Origin: JAWLHU01 sp049325315
GTDB lineage: Bacteria > Bacillota > Sulfobacillia > Symbiobacteriales > Symbiobacteriaceae
Assembly: GCA_049325315.1 (NCBI GenBank)
Contig: JBMONB010000224.1
Location: 62,001-126,000 of the forward strand
Length of the DNA stretch: 64,000 bases
Direction of reading: 5' to 3'
A program made the position numbers and the translations under genes. This document shows, in pieces, positions 8,383-16,665 of this stretch. The stretch's first letter is position 1. Each line of letters starts with the position of its first letter. The notes below the pieces were generated by a model. That model was not told the DNA's origin. It did no database searches and saw nothing but the letters and a program-made list of their open reading frames with translations.

Positions 8383-9333
8383 ATGAAGGTCAAGCGTTCC
8401 TCTTCTGGTCGATCGGGAGGAGGCGGTGGGGAGATGTGGAAACGGCTGCTAACCAGCCCCCTGACCCCGGTGCTGATCGGTCTGGCGATCGTGCTGAGCG
8501 CCGGCATGTGGGTGCTGAAGGAAGACGCCCCCACATCCGGCGACAAGGCAGGGCAAGCCGACAAGTCCACCTCGAACGCGGGCAACTCCACCCCGGCACA
8601 GCCCGGTAACGGGAATTCGGACACATCGGGCGGGACCTCCAACACCGGCAGCAGCGGCACGGGAGATAGCGGCACGGGAGGTAGTGGCACGGGAGGTAGC
8701 GGCACGGGAGGTAGCGGCACGGGAGATAGCGGCACGGGAGGTAGCGGCACGGGAGGTAGCGGCACGGGAGGTAGCGGCACGGGAACGAGCACAAAGCCCG
8801 CCACGCCCCCCAACGAGACCTCAACCCCATCAGACCAGGCGACCCTGGCAGGCCGGGCAAAGATTAACCGCTCGGAGGGCGCCGCCAAGAGCATGTTGGT
8901 CACCGCTTACTACGCCGACGGTCTAAAGAACGTGATGAGCCTTCAGCCGGTGGAGATAAAGGTGGCGCGTTCTGTGGCGCGGATCAAGGCAACAGCTGAG
9001 CAGGTTATCAATGCACCACAGGATTTGAAACTTTATAGCAGCGTCCCGGCCGGAACGAAGGTGCTCGGCGTCAACCTGAAGAATGGGGTCGCCATCGTCG
9101 ATCTCTCGCCCGAAGCCGCCAAGGTACGGGGATCGGCAGCGGTCAATAACATCATGGCATCCTTTGTCTATTCCCTCACCGCTATTCCCGACGTGAAGTC
9201 GGTACAGCTCTGGGTGAACGGCCGCCCGGCCTTGCTCGACGGGTTCGAGTGGAGCAAGCCGCTCAGCCGGGCTGACCTGGAAGGGCGGAACCTGTTTAAG
9301 GTGGAGCCGGTGATCAAGTACGCTGGGTCATAG
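8383..9333 (+). CDS. GerMN-domain membrane-anchored protein with Gly-Thr-Ser repeat linker
   Basis: A 316-aa protein with a basic N terminus and one membrane anchor (about 27-45, PVLIGLAIVLSAGMWVL). A long low-complexity linker follows, containing nine GTGxS repeats at about residues 92-136. The C-terminal GerMN-like domain starts near 170 (AYYADGLKNVMSLQPVEIKV) and includes VAIVDLS and a SVQLWVNG strand. GerMN domains occur in spore germination and sporulation proteins (GerM) and in lipoprotein LpqB, probably binding peptidoglycan or proteins outside the membrane. Here it is likely a spore-envelope or cell-wall protein, exported from the cdaA-glmM operon or from its own weak start region. 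A terminator follows. Confidence 0.75.
   Translation: MKVKRSSSGRSGGGGGEMWKRLLTSPLTPVLIGLAIVLSAGMWVLKEDAPTSGDKAGQADKSTSNAGNSTPAQPGNGNSDTSGGTSNTGSSGTGDSGTGGSGTGGSGTGGSGTGDSGTGGSGTGGSGTGGSGTGTSTKPATPPNETSTPSDQATLAGRAKINRSEGAAKSMLVTAYYADGLKNVMSLQPVEIKVARSVARIKATAEQVINAPQDLKLYSSVPAGTKVLGVNLKNGVAIVDLSPEAAKVRGSAAVNNIMASFVYSLTAIPDVKSVQLWVNGRPALLDGFEWSKPLSRADLEGRNLFKVEPVIKYAGS
8656..8790 (+). repeat. Nine in-frame 15-bp tandem repeats
   Basis: Nine consecutive 15-bp units (GGCACGGGAGGTAGC type) encode GTGDS/GTGGS/GTGTS. The unit order D-G-G-G-D-G-G-G-T shows a higher-order 60-bp period, which suggests that four-unit blocks were duplicated. Copy number changes would stay in frame. Confidence 0.95.
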
Positions 9334-9351
9334 CCGGAGAACATGGTACAG

Positions 9352-9388
9352 AGACCCTTCGTGGAGCACACCACGGAGGGTCTTTTTT
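9352..9388 (+). terminator. Rho-independent terminator after GerMN gene
   Basis: Stem AGACCCTTCGTGG / CCACGGAGGGTCT with loop agcaca, followed by a run of six T. Confidence 0.88.
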
Positions 9389-9490
9389 ATAAGTATCCCG
9401 TAACTTTTTGACGAGGATCACGTTTTAGAGCATAGGCTGATCATACAAGTCCTTGCCTGGCTATGCGCACACTCGCATAAACACCCTGGC

Positions 9491-9520
9491 TTGACGTGAT
9501 GGCAGCCACCTGCGTATAGT
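9491..9520 (+). promoter_or_regulatory. Sigma-A-type promoter for the glmS transcript
   Basis: TTGACG (9491-9496) and TATAGT (9515-9520) are 18 bp apart. Transcription would begin near 9527, about 80 nt before the glmS ribozyme. Confidence 0.7.
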
Positions 9521-9600
9521 GGTGAGAGAGCCAGAAAGGAGGGCAGGAAGATCGCTGCGAAGGCCCGTGGATTGGGAAAACTGCATATGGACACGGTAGA

Positions 9601-9755
9601 TGAAACTTAGCGCCAGGACTTGCGGCCAGAATCGCTGCAAGTTGACGAGGTGGGGGATCTCGGATTATCGGCGGGTGACCCCCGGTTGCTCACGACCGTT
9701 AACAGCCCGACAAAGACCGGGAGTGATCTCGGGGACAAAAGGGCTTGGTGGGGCT
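9601..9755 (+). ncRNA. glmS ribozyme: glmS ribozyme (GlcN6P-activated self-cleaving riboswitch)
   Basis: The leader of glmS carries the conserved core of the glmS catalytic riboswitch. The cleavage-site block reads A|GCGCCAGgAC with predicted cleavage between A9609 and G9610. Next come TTGACGAGGTGGGG and TTATCGGCGGGTGACCCCC, the double-pseudoknot core. A 3' hairpin region ends in GTGAT and GGGGACAAAAGG, matching the family consensus. Glucosamine-6-phosphate acts as the cofactor, and cleavage destabilises the glmS mRNA. The leader from 9756 to the glmS start contains only a GGGAGC/GCTCCC hairpin near 9806-9824 and a ribosome binding site. Confidence 0.93.
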
Positions 9756-9935
9756 CAGGGACGAGCGTTGATCGTCCCGGGCATCTGTTTGCTTGACTAA
9801 TAAGCCGGGAGCTGTTTTGCTCCCATTGTTCGCCGTGTCCGTTTGAGCCTGAGGGGCTTTCCCCGTCGGGCCTGATCGGGCATGGCTTTTGTCTGTCTAT
9901 GGAACACGTCATACAGCCAAGGAGGAACACTGCCC

Positions 9936-11768
9936 ATGTGCGGTATTGTCGGGTATATCGGAAACAAGCAGGCGCTGCCGGTGCTGATTGAGGGCCTGAA
10001 GAAGCTTGAGTACCGCGGGTATGACTCGGCCGGAATCGCTGTGATTCAAGATGGAACCGCCCGGGTGGAGAAGACCGTGGGCCGCCTGTCCAACCTTGAG
10101 GTCAAGGTGAATGGAGGCGTCAGCGAGGGCCATATCGGCATTGGTCATACCCGCTGGGCTACCCATGGCCGTCCGTCGGATGCCAACTCGCATCCGCATA
10201 CCGATGAGGAAGGCCGCTTTGTGGTGATCCACAATGGGATCATTGAGAATTACCTTCAGCTCAAGGAGGTCCTCCAGCAGCACGGCCATATCTTCCAGTC
10301 GGAGACCGACACCGAGGTTGTGCCTCACCTGATCGAGTCCTACTATGAGGGCGACATCGTGGAGGCGGTCCGAAAGGTGGCCAAGATGCTGAAGGGCGCC
10401 TATGCCCTGGGCGTCATGTGCCAGCAGGAGCCGGACAAGATCGTCGCCGTGAAGGAAGCCTCGCCGATGATCATCGGTCTGGGCGAGGGCGAGAACTTCC
10501 TCGCCTCAGACATTCCCGCCATTCTGAAGCACACCCGCCGGGTGATCGTCATGGAGGAGGGCTGGATGGCGGTTCTCACCCGCGAGGGCGTCACCGTTAC
10601 CACCATCGACGGTGAGCCGGTGGAGCCGAAGATCCTGGAGGTCACCTGGGACCCTGGCCAGGCGGAGCGCGGCGGCTACGCCCACTTCATGCTGAAGGAG
10701 ATCCACGAGCAGCCGAAGGCGATTCGGGACACGCTTTCCGGCCGGCTTTCCGACGATAACAGCCGGGTGGTCCTGGGCGAAGTAGGTATGACCGCCGAGC
10801 AGGTGAAGGCGATCAGCAAGATCGCCATCGTGGCCTGTGGGACTGCCTCCCACGCAGGCCTCGTCGGCAAGTACCTGATTGAGAAGCTCGCCCGGATTCC
10901 GGTGGAGTGGGATGTGGCCTCGGAGTACCGCTACAAGGATCCGATGGTCGATCAGCAGACGCTCTGCATCGTCATCTCGCAGTCTGGCGAGACCGCTGAT
11001 ACGCTGGCTGCGCTTCACGAGGCGCGCCGGCGCGGCGCCAAGATCCTGGCTGTGACCAATGTGGTCGGCTCCTCCATCGCCCGTGCGGCTGACTGGGTGG
11101 TCTACACCTGGGCCGGCCCCGAGATCGCTGTCGCCTCCACCAAGGCGTATACCACCCAGTTGGTGGCGATGAGCCTGCTGGCGATCTGGCTGGGCCAGCA
11201 GAATGGCAACCTGGACGCGGGCCTGGCCCACGAGTTGATCGCAGACCTGCGCAACCTCTCCACCCAGGCGTCGGCGGTGATTGAGCACCAGGAAGAGGCG
11301 ATTCACGAGGCGGCAGAAAAGCTGGCCCACAGCTCGGATGTCTTCTTTATCGGTCGCAACCTGGACTACGCCGTGGCGCTCGAGGGCCAGCTGAAGCTGA
11401 AGGAGATCAGCTACATCCACGCCGAGGCTTATGCGGCGGGCGAGCTGAAGCATGGCACCTTGGCGCTTATCACCAAGGGCGTGCCCGTGATCGCCCTCAA
11501 CACCCAGCCCGAGCTGTCGGAGAAGACCATCTCCAACGTGCAGGAGGTCCGGGCCCGCGAAGCAAACGTGCTGGGCGTGGCGCTGGAGGGCGACACCGAG
11601 ACCGCCAAGCACTGCGACCAGGTCTTCTACCTGCCCCGCACCCACCGGTACCTGACCCCGGTGCTTAGCGTGCTGCCGCTGCAGCTGCTGGCCTACTACG
11701 CCGCCACCACCCGGGGCGCCGATGTCGACAAGCCCAGGAATCTGGCGAAGTCGGTAACGGTGGAGTAG
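9936..11768 (+). CDS. glmS: Glutamine-fructose-6-phosphate aminotransferase GlmS
   Basis: GlmS (610 aa) makes glucosamine-6-phosphate from fructose-6-phosphate and glutamine. The mature N-terminal nucleophile is Cys2 (MCGIVGYIG), with GHTRWATHG and the class II glutaminase domain up to about 230. Two SIS domains follow (ACGTASHAG, SQSGETADT, and later DVFFIGRNLDYAVALEGQLK), and the protein ends in PRNLAKSVTVE. ATG 9936 is chosen because Cys must follow Met and because CAAGGAGGAACACTGCCC precedes it. Expression is controlled by the glmS ribozyme. Confidence 0.97.
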   Translation: MCGIVGYIGNKQALPVLIEGLKKLEYRGYDSAGIAVIQDGTARVEKTVGRLSNLEVKVNGGVSEGHIGIGHTRWATHGRPSDANSHPHTDEEGRFVVIHNGIIENYLQLKEVLQQHGHIFQSETDTEVVPHLIESYYEGDIVEAVRKVAKMLKGAYALGVMCQQEPDKIVAVKEASPMIIGLGEGENFLASDIPAILKHTRRVIVMEEGWMAVLTREGVTVTTIDGEPVEPKILEVTWDPGQAERGGYAHFMLKEIHEQPKAIRDTLSGRLSDDNSRVVLGEVGMTAEQVKAISKIAIVACGTASHAGLVGKYLIEKLARIPVEWDVASEYRYKDPMVDQQTLCIVISQSGETADTLAALHEARRRGAKILAVTNVVGSSIARAADWVVYTWAGPEIAVASTKAYTTQLVAMSLLAIWLGQQNGNLDAGLAHELIADLRNLSTQASAVIEHQEEAIHEAAEKLAHSSDVFFIGRNLDYAVALEGQLKLKEISYIHAEAYAAGELKHGTLALITKGVPVIALNTQPELSEKTISNVQEVRAREANVLGVALEGDTETAKHCDQVFYLPRTHRYLTPVLSVLPLQLLAYYAATTRGADVDKPRNLAKSVTVE

Positions 11769-11792
11769 GGTTCCTGTATTCATCGCACGAAG

Positions 11793-11820
11793 AAGGCGAG
11801 GCCACCACCGGCCTCGCCTT
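11793..11820. terminator. Bidirectional terminator between glmS and DUF3445 gene
   Basis: A perfect 11-bp stem AAGGCGAGGCC / GGCCTCGCCTT (11793-11803, 11810-11820) is followed by TTTTGTT in the plus direction. It lies between two convergent genes. Confidence 0.85.
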
Positions 11821-11823
11821 TTG

Positions 11824-12816
11824 TTATGCCTTTTGAAGCCACCCCACCAGCCTGTCCCGCACCCCGACCAGCCCCTTGTAGGCCAACTCGGCCTCGTCCA
11901 TGCCGGCGAGGGCGGTGGCGAGCCGCTCCCGCTGCCACGGGTCAGCCGCCACCTCTACCAGCGGCACCACCCAGTAGCGAATGGTGAAGAGCGCCCGGTT
12001 CAACCTGGGGAAGCCGTGGGTGGTCTGCCGCTCGACCCTGAACCAGGCCTGCTCCACCGCCCGGTCGGGCTCCCAGGGCGGGGCCTGGTGAATCCGGGGG
12101 TTGTGGCAGAGTTCGCCGTCCCGGTGGATCCCCCAGACGTAGCGCACAAAGGGGCCGGCCTGGATTATGGCCCGCACGATCTGTCCCTGGTTGGCAAGCA
12201 AGCGCTTGCTATGTACCACCGGCTCATGCACCGTGCCGAAGGAGCCCCCAATCTTCTCCGCCGGCGACCAGTTGGAGGGGAGGCATACGTGGAGCCACTC
12301 CAGCATGTCGTCCTTTCCGGGGGAAGGCCCCCGCACGATGGCGAGGTCCTCCTGCACCGCAAGGCCCAGGGCGCTGCCCAGCAGGTCCAGCCCCTCCCGC
12401 CCGGCAAGCCACGCCCGGGCCTCCGAGGCTACCGGGCCCAGGCCCTGGCCCACCTGCTCCAGCCGGGGGGCGGCCCAGCCGGCCAGGCGGAGGCCCAGGT
12501 GGTGCAGCGTGGCCCCAGCTTCATCGGCGGTCACCAGGGCCGGGTGCTCGGCGGCCACCAGCCGGAAGACCTGCTGCATGGCGGTCCGGAGGCCGGCCTC
12601 ATCGGCCGGGGAGAGGCCGGGGGCGAACAGGTGGCACTCCCGGGGCGCCTGCCGGAGCGCGTTCAACTTGGCGGCGAGGGTTTCGGCCAGGCGATCGTCG
12701 GGCTGAAAGTGAGCCTCCTCGGCCTCAAACCCCTGGCCGGCCTGCCCGAAGCGGCGCATCGACGGCCCGACCTCGTAGCGGCCAGAGGCCAGCGGGAACG
12801 GGTAGGAGCGAGACAT
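11824..12816 (-). CDS. DUF3445 / heme-dependent oxidative N-demethylase-like protein
   Basis: A 330-aa protein resembling the DUF3445 family, which includes the alpha subunit of heme-dependent oxidative N-demethylase. The diagnostic block is LPSNWSPAEKIGGSFGTVHEPVVHSKRL, seen here around residues 180-207. It is followed by YVWGIHRD and an RVERQTTHGFPRLNRALFTIR stretch typical of the family. Biochemically studied members oxidise N-methyl groups with a PAS-type heme; the substrate here is unknown. It is divergent from a TetR gene, and the palindrome at 12951-12975 may serve both. Confidence 0.72.
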   Translation of the reverse strand: MSRSYPFPLASGRYEVGPSMRRFGQAGQGFEAEEAHFQPDDRLAETLAAKLNALRQAPRECHLFAPGLSPADEAGLRTAMQQVFRLVAAEHPALVTADEAGATLHHLGLRLAGWAAPRLEQVGQGLGPVASEARAWLAGREGLDLLGSALGLAVQEDLAIVRGPSPGKDDMLEWLHVCLPSNWSPAEKIGGSFGTVHEPVVHSKRLLANQGQIVRAIIQAGPFVRYVWGIHRDGELCHNPRIHQAPPWEPDRAVEQAWFRVERQTTHGFPRLNRALFTIRYWVVPLVEVAADPWQRERLATALAGMDEAELAYKGLVGVRDRLVGWLQKA

Positions 12817-12950
12817 GCGACTTCAACCTCCCCTGGGGAGTAGAGTTTGACGCCAATCTCCTTGTTCCTGTGAAATCCACGGGATGTGATTCATTCCGAC
12901 AGTTTAGGCAGGAATTCTACCTCGTTAGACGTATCTATCTATTGCACAAA

Positions 12951-12975
12951 ACTGACAGCTGAGTCACCTGTCAGT
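12951..12975. promoter_or_regulatory. 25-bp palindrome, probable TetR operator
   Basis: ACTGACAG and CTGTCAGT form perfect 8-bp arms around a 9-bp spacer. The palindrome lies 35 bp before the TetR gene, in the AT-richer divergent region with the DUF3445 gene. Size and symmetry suit a TetR dimer site and suggest autoregulation. Confidence 0.6.
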
Positions 12976-13009
12976 ACAGGACCAGCGCGGCGAAGGGGGA
13001 GGAACCAGC

Positions 13010-13603
13010 GTGGCCCAATCGGGCATGACCGACCGTGCCGAAGCGACACGGCGCAGGCTGCTGCAGACGGCAGAGGAGGTGATCGCGGAGCAGGGGTTCT
13101 TTCGGGCCTCGGTCGCCGAGATCACCCGCAGGGCCGGGGTCGCACAGGGAACCTTCTACCTCTACTTCAAGGCGAAGGAGGATATTTTCCGGACCCTGGT
13201 CCGGGAGATGAGCCACGACCTGCGCCTGGAGCTGCACCAGGCGATCGCCGGGATCGAAGACCGGCGGGAAGCCGAGCGGGTTGGCTTTGAGGCCTTTCTG
13301 GGCTTTGTTCTCCGGCGCCGGAACCTCTACACCGTCATGCGGGAGTGCGAGTTTGTCGACCCGGAGCTGCACCGCTGGTATTACGAGCGGCTGGCCGAGG
13401 GGTATGTGAAGGGGCTCCGGCAGGCCATGGAGCGGGGGCAGATTCGCCGCCTGGACCCCGAGGCGGTCGCCTACGCCCTCATGGGCGCCTTTCAGCTGGT
13501 CGGCATGAGGTGGATGCTCTGGGGCGGCGAACGGCCGCCCGACGCGGTGATTGAGAGCGTTATCTCCCTGTTCTTGCACGGGCTCGACCCGAGGGATTCG
13601 TAA
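13010..13603 (+). CDS. TetR/AcrR family transcriptional regulator
   Basis: A 197-aa ligand-responsive repressor. The N-terminal helix-turn-helix is clear (RRRLLQTAEEVIAEQGF, then VAEITRRAGVAQGTFYLYF with residues 29-47 as recognition region), followed by a helical ligand domain. The start is GTG at 13010. It lies 22 bp before an acyl-CoA synthetase and a crotonase, so it probably controls a small fatty- or aromatic-acid CoA pathway in response to an acyl-CoA or acid. The palindrome just upstream is a likely operator. Confidence 0.85.
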   Translation: MAQSGMTDRAEATRRRLLQTAEEVIAEQGFFRASVAEITRRAGVAQGTFYLYFKAKEDIFRTLVREMSHDLRLELHQAIAGIEDRREAERVGFEAFLGFVLRRRNLYTVMRECEFVDPELHRWYYERLAEGYVKGLRQAMERGQIRRLDPEAVAYALMGAFQLVGMRWMLWGGERPPDAVIESVISLFLHGLDPRDS

Positions 13604-13625
13604 ACTCGCGTGAGGGGTGAGGCGT

Positions 13626-15152
13626 ATGTACGATATCAGCTATTGGGTCAAGTTTCAGTCCTGGGTTCGTCCTCACTGGGTGGCGGTTGTGGGCAACGAG
13701 GTGCGCTGGACCTACCGTGAACTGGAGGAGCTGGTATGCCGCCTGAGTGCCGCGTTTCATTCAACCCTGTCCGTTCAGCAGGGGGACCGGGTGGCGATTC
13801 TGAGCGCCAACGGGCCGGAGTACCTGCTGGTGCTGCTGGCTGTGGCCAGAACCGGCTCTGTGCTTGTGCCCCTGAACTGGCGGCTCACCCCCGCCGAGCT
13901 GGAGTTTCAGCTCCGGGACAGCGGCGCCCGCCGGATCTTCTGCAGCGCCGAGTACACCGGGGTGGCGGCCGATCTGACCGATCGGATCGGGCTGGAACCG
14001 CCGGTGCAGATCACCCGGGGCGAAAGCCCGCCCGCAGCGCCCCTTATGGACCGCCTCATGGCGGAGGCGCCCCACCAGACCGAGTGGGAACCCCTCCCCT
14101 GGGACACCCCGCTGATGATCGGCTACACCTCAGGCACTACGGGCAAGCCCAAGGGGGCGGTGCTGACTAGCGGAAACTTCTTCTGGAACGCTATGAACGA
14201 CCTGCTCACCATCGACCTGCGGTCGACCGACGTGACCCTCACGCTGCTCCCCATGTTCCACATTGGCGGGCTGGGTCTCTTCACCATGCCCACCCTGCTG
14301 GCCGGTGGCCGCGTGGTGATCCCCGACCGGTTCGATCCGGCCCAGGCGGTGCACCTGATCGAGCAGGAGCGGGTGACCATCGTCTTCGGGGTGCCTACTG
14401 TGAACAAGCGGCTGCTGGAGGCGATCGACCAGCTGAAGCCGGACCTGACATCGATCCGGATGTTCTACAGCGGCGGCGCCCCCTGTCCGGTGGACCTGAT
14501 CAACGCCTTCCACGAACGGGGGATCCCCTATGGGCAGGGGTATGGGTTGACCGAGACGGCGCCCACCGTCTTCATGATGCTGAAGGAAGACTTCCGCCGC
14601 AAAGCGGGCTCCATCGGTCGGGCCGCCCCCTTCAGCCGGGTCAGGCTGCTGGACCCGGCCACAGGCAACCCGGTCCCTGTGGGCGAGGTGGGGGAGATTG
14701 TGGTGAAGGGTCCCAACGTGCTCTCGCACTACTGGCAGAACCCGGAGGCGACGGCCCAGGCCATCCGGGACGGCTGGTTCCACACCGGCGACCTGGCCCG
14801 TGCCGACGCCGAGGGGTTTGTCACCATTGCCGGTCGGCTGAAGGAGATGATCATCTCCGGCGGGGAGAACGTCTACCCCGTGGAGGTGGAGCAGGCGATT
14901 CAGGCGCATCCGGCTGTGGTGGAGGCGGCGGTTTTCGGCGTTCCCCACCCGGAGTGGGGCGAGGTGCCGCATGCCGCGGTGATTCTCACCCCGGGCGCCT
15001 CGCTGACCGAGGAGGCGCTGCGTGAGCATTGCGCCGGCCGGCTGGGCAAGTACAAGATTCCGAAGCGGTTCCACTTCATGGCGGACATGCCCCGCAACGC
15101 CTCCGGCAAGGTGCTGAAGGGCGAACTGGTCCGGCTCTACGGCCCGAAGTGA
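13626..15152 (+). CDS. Acyl-CoA synthetase (AMP-forming)
   Basis: A 508-aa adenylate-forming ligase, most like medium/long-chain or aryl acid-CoA ligases. Motifs in order are the P-loop YTSGTTGKPKG near 165-175, YGLTETAP near 302, TGDLARADAEGFVTIAGRLKE (A8 hinge) and PRNASGKVLKGEL with the catalytic lysine near the C terminus. ATG 13626 follows GAGGGGTGA; an in-frame GTG at 13617 overlaps that ribosome binding site and is less likely. It is linked with a TetR gene upstream and a crotonase 8 bp downstream, which fits activation and then hydration of one acid. Confidence 0.9.
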   Translation: MYDISYWVKFQSWVRPHWVAVVGNEVRWTYRELEELVCRLSAAFHSTLSVQQGDRVAILSANGPEYLLVLLAVARTGSVLVPLNWRLTPAELEFQLRDSGARRIFCSAEYTGVAADLTDRIGLEPPVQITRGESPPAAPLMDRLMAEAPHQTEWEPLPWDTPLMIGYTSGTTGKPKGAVLTSGNFFWNAMNDLLTIDLRSTDVTLTLLPMFHIGGLGLFTMPTLLAGGRVVIPDRFDPAQAVHLIEQERVTIVFGVPTVNKRLLEAIDQLKPDLTSIRMFYSGGAPCPVDLINAFHERGIPYGQGYGLTETAPTVFMMLKEDFRRKAGSIGRAAPFSRVRLLDPATGNPVPVGEVGEIVVKGPNVLSHYWQNPEATAQAIRDGWFHTGDLARADAEGFVTIAGRLKEMIISGGENVYPVEVEQAIQAHPAVVEAAVFGVPHPEWGEVPHAAVILTPGASLTEEALREHCAGRLGKYKIPKRFHFMADMPRNASGKVLKGELVRLYGPK

Positions 15153-15160
15153 GGAGCGCC

Positions 15161-15928
15161 ATGGCAAATATCCTCATTGAGGTAGAGGGGTCCGTCGCCA
15201 GCATCACCCTAAACCGCCCCGAGCGGCACAACTCGTTGGTGCCGGCCCTGCTGGAGGAGCTGCACGAGGGCCTTGATGCGTTGAGGCGGCAGGAGGAGCT
15301 TCGGGCCCTGGTGCTCCAGGCCAACGGCCCTTCCTTCTCCACCGGGGGAGACGTGCGGGCCTTCCACGAGCAGGGGGAGCAGGTGGGAACCTACGCAACC
15401 CGCCTGGTGGGACGCCTCAACGACATCGTTCTGGGGCTGCTCGACTTCCCGGTCCCGGTGGTCGCAGCGGTGCAGGGGATTGTGACTGGCGGCTCGCTGG
15501 GGCTGGTGCTTGCATCGGATATCGTCCTGGTCGCCCCGCACGTCACCTTTGCGCCCTACTATCCGGTGGTCGGGTTCAGTCCCGACGGCGGCTGGGCGGC
15601 GCTGCTGCCGCACGTAATCGGGCCGAAGCGTGCCGCCGAGATCCTCATGCGGAACCTGGCGATCACGGCGGAGCAGGCGTTGGCGTGGGGGCTGGCCAGT
15701 CGGATCGTTGCGGCGGAGCAGATTCGGGCCGAGGCCCACTCTGTGGCCGGGGAGATTGCTGCCATGCAGCCCGGCTCGATTCGCCGGACGCGGCGACTCC
15801 TCCGCCCGGCCTACCCGGATGCCCGGGCAGGGCTGGTGGAGGAGCACCGGGAGTTCTGTGCCCAGGTGGTCACCCCGGAGGCGGCGGAGGGCATGGCCGC
15901 CTTTCTGGCAGCCCGGTCGAAGCGGTAG
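15161..15928 (+). CDS. Enoyl-CoA hydratase/isomerase family protein
   Basis: A 255-aa crotonase-fold enzyme that acts on acyl-CoA thioesters. It shows SITLNRPERHNSL, the first oxyanion-hole strand FSTGGDVRAF, and the second oxyanion block VQGIVTGGSLGLVLASD. ATG 15161 follows GAGGAGCGCC. It is tightly coupled to the upstream acyl-CoA synthetase. Whether it is a hydratase or an isomerase cannot be fixed from these motifs. Confidence 0.85.
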   Translation: MANILIEVEGSVASITLNRPERHNSLVPALLEELHEGLDALRRQEELRALVLQANGPSFSTGGDVRAFHEQGEQVGTYATRLVGRLNDIVLGLLDFPVPVVAAVQGIVTGGSLGLVLASDIVLVAPHVTFAPYYPVVGFSPDGGWAALLPHVIGPKRAAEILMRNLAITAEQALAWGLASRIVAAEQIRAEAHSVAGEIAAMQPGSIRRTRRLLRPAYPDARAGLVEEHREFCAQVVTPEAAEGMAAFLAARSKR

Positions 15929-16009
15929 GGGATTTCCCCCAACGGCGATACCCGTTCCGCTCTTTCGTCCGTCGAAACATCGGATCCATCTAGGGGAGGA
16001 GGAGTCCGC

Positions 16010-16507
16010 ATGCCCACCTTTGACGTGACCCGATTCGAGGGGCTTGACCCGGCCGTTGCTTCGTATCTCTCGGCGCTCGACCTGGGCCGCTCCCGGCTGG
16101 TCGCCAACATCAAGAACCTGACACCTGAGCAGTTGGAAAAGAAGCCGGAGGGCTTCAAGAACAGCGTGGCTACCCTGGTTGTTCACATCGCAGCGACCGA
16201 GGTCTCCTTTGCCCACCGGTTCAAGGGGCAGACGGTGCCCGATGAGCTTCTCGCCGAGTTCCCCCCGCACCGGGGCGGCCCCCTGCCCGAGATCACGGGT
16301 CTGACTGCCGAAGATCTCCTGGCCCGGTTGGAGAAGAGCCGCGGGATCCTGCAGGAGGCGGTGGCGGGGTTGACCGCTGCGGACCTGACCCGCGAGATCC
16401 CCCTGGGGGCCGAGCGGGCCGCTACGGTGGAGTGGCTCCTGGCCCTGCTTCCTGTACATCTGACCGGCCATGTCGGCCATATTCAGATGAACGTGCAGCA
16501 CCAGTAA
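16010..16507 (+). CDS. DinB-family (DUF664-like) metal-binding protein
   Basis: A 165-aa four-helix protein of the DinB/YfiT superfamily. Three histidine positions that would bind a metal are visible: VVHIAATEVSFAHRF near 54-68 and LTGHVGHIQ near the C terminus. Members include thiol transferases for bacillithiol and many of unknown role. ATG 16010 follows GGAGGAGGAG. A terminator follows directly, so it ends the TetR-synthetase-crotonase stretch. Confidence 0.75.
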   Translation: MPTFDVTRFEGLDPAVASYLSALDLGRSRLVANIKNLTPEQLEKKPEGFKNSVATLVVHIAATEVSFAHRFKGQTVPDELLAEFPPHRGGPLPEITGLTAEDLLARLEKSRGILQEAVAGLTAADLTREIPLGAERAATVEWLLALLPVHLTGHVGHIQMNVQHQ

Positions 16508-16525
16508 GGCGAACCGCAGATATCT

Positions 16526-16553
16526 GGCCCTGGGCGTCGGCTCAGGGCCTTTT
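16526..16553 (+). terminator. Rho-independent terminator after DinB gene
   Basis: Stem GGCCCTGGGC / GCTCAGGGCC with one mismatch and a GTCG loop, followed by TTTT. Confidence 0.75.
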
Positions 16554-16561
16554 CCCCGCGC

Positions 16562-16655
16562 AATAAACCGCACAATAAACCTTCGTTCGCTGAACCGGGG
16601 CTGGTTTAATGGCAGACTTCAAGCTGACACACGACCCAATTTCACGAACGAGGGA
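16562..16655 (+). promoter_or_regulatory. Conserved leader element, copy 1 (copA)
   Basis: This leader shares about 60 nt with the one at 19921-20018. The order is AATAAACC twice at 12-nt spacing, TTCGTTCGCTGA (16582-16593), nine variable bases, GGTTTA (16603-16608), one base, TGGCAGACT (16610-16618) and a nearby CAAG. Farther down, CACGAACG (16643-16650) lies next to the ribosome binding site and is complementary to CGTTCG (16584-16589). If transcribed, the two would close a stem around about 55 nt beside the copA ribosome binding site. Whether it acts as RNA or as a DNA operator/promoter is not settled. Confidence 0.6.
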
Positions 16656-16665
16656 GGACTCAACG

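Noticed and set aside
8656..8790. CRISPR array
   Set aside because: Units are adjacent without spacers and encode an in-frame peptide repeat.
16562..16655. T-box or known metal riboswitch before copA
   Set aside because: No T-box AGGGTGGnACCGCG and no NiCo, Mn2+ or fluoride riboswitch core was found.
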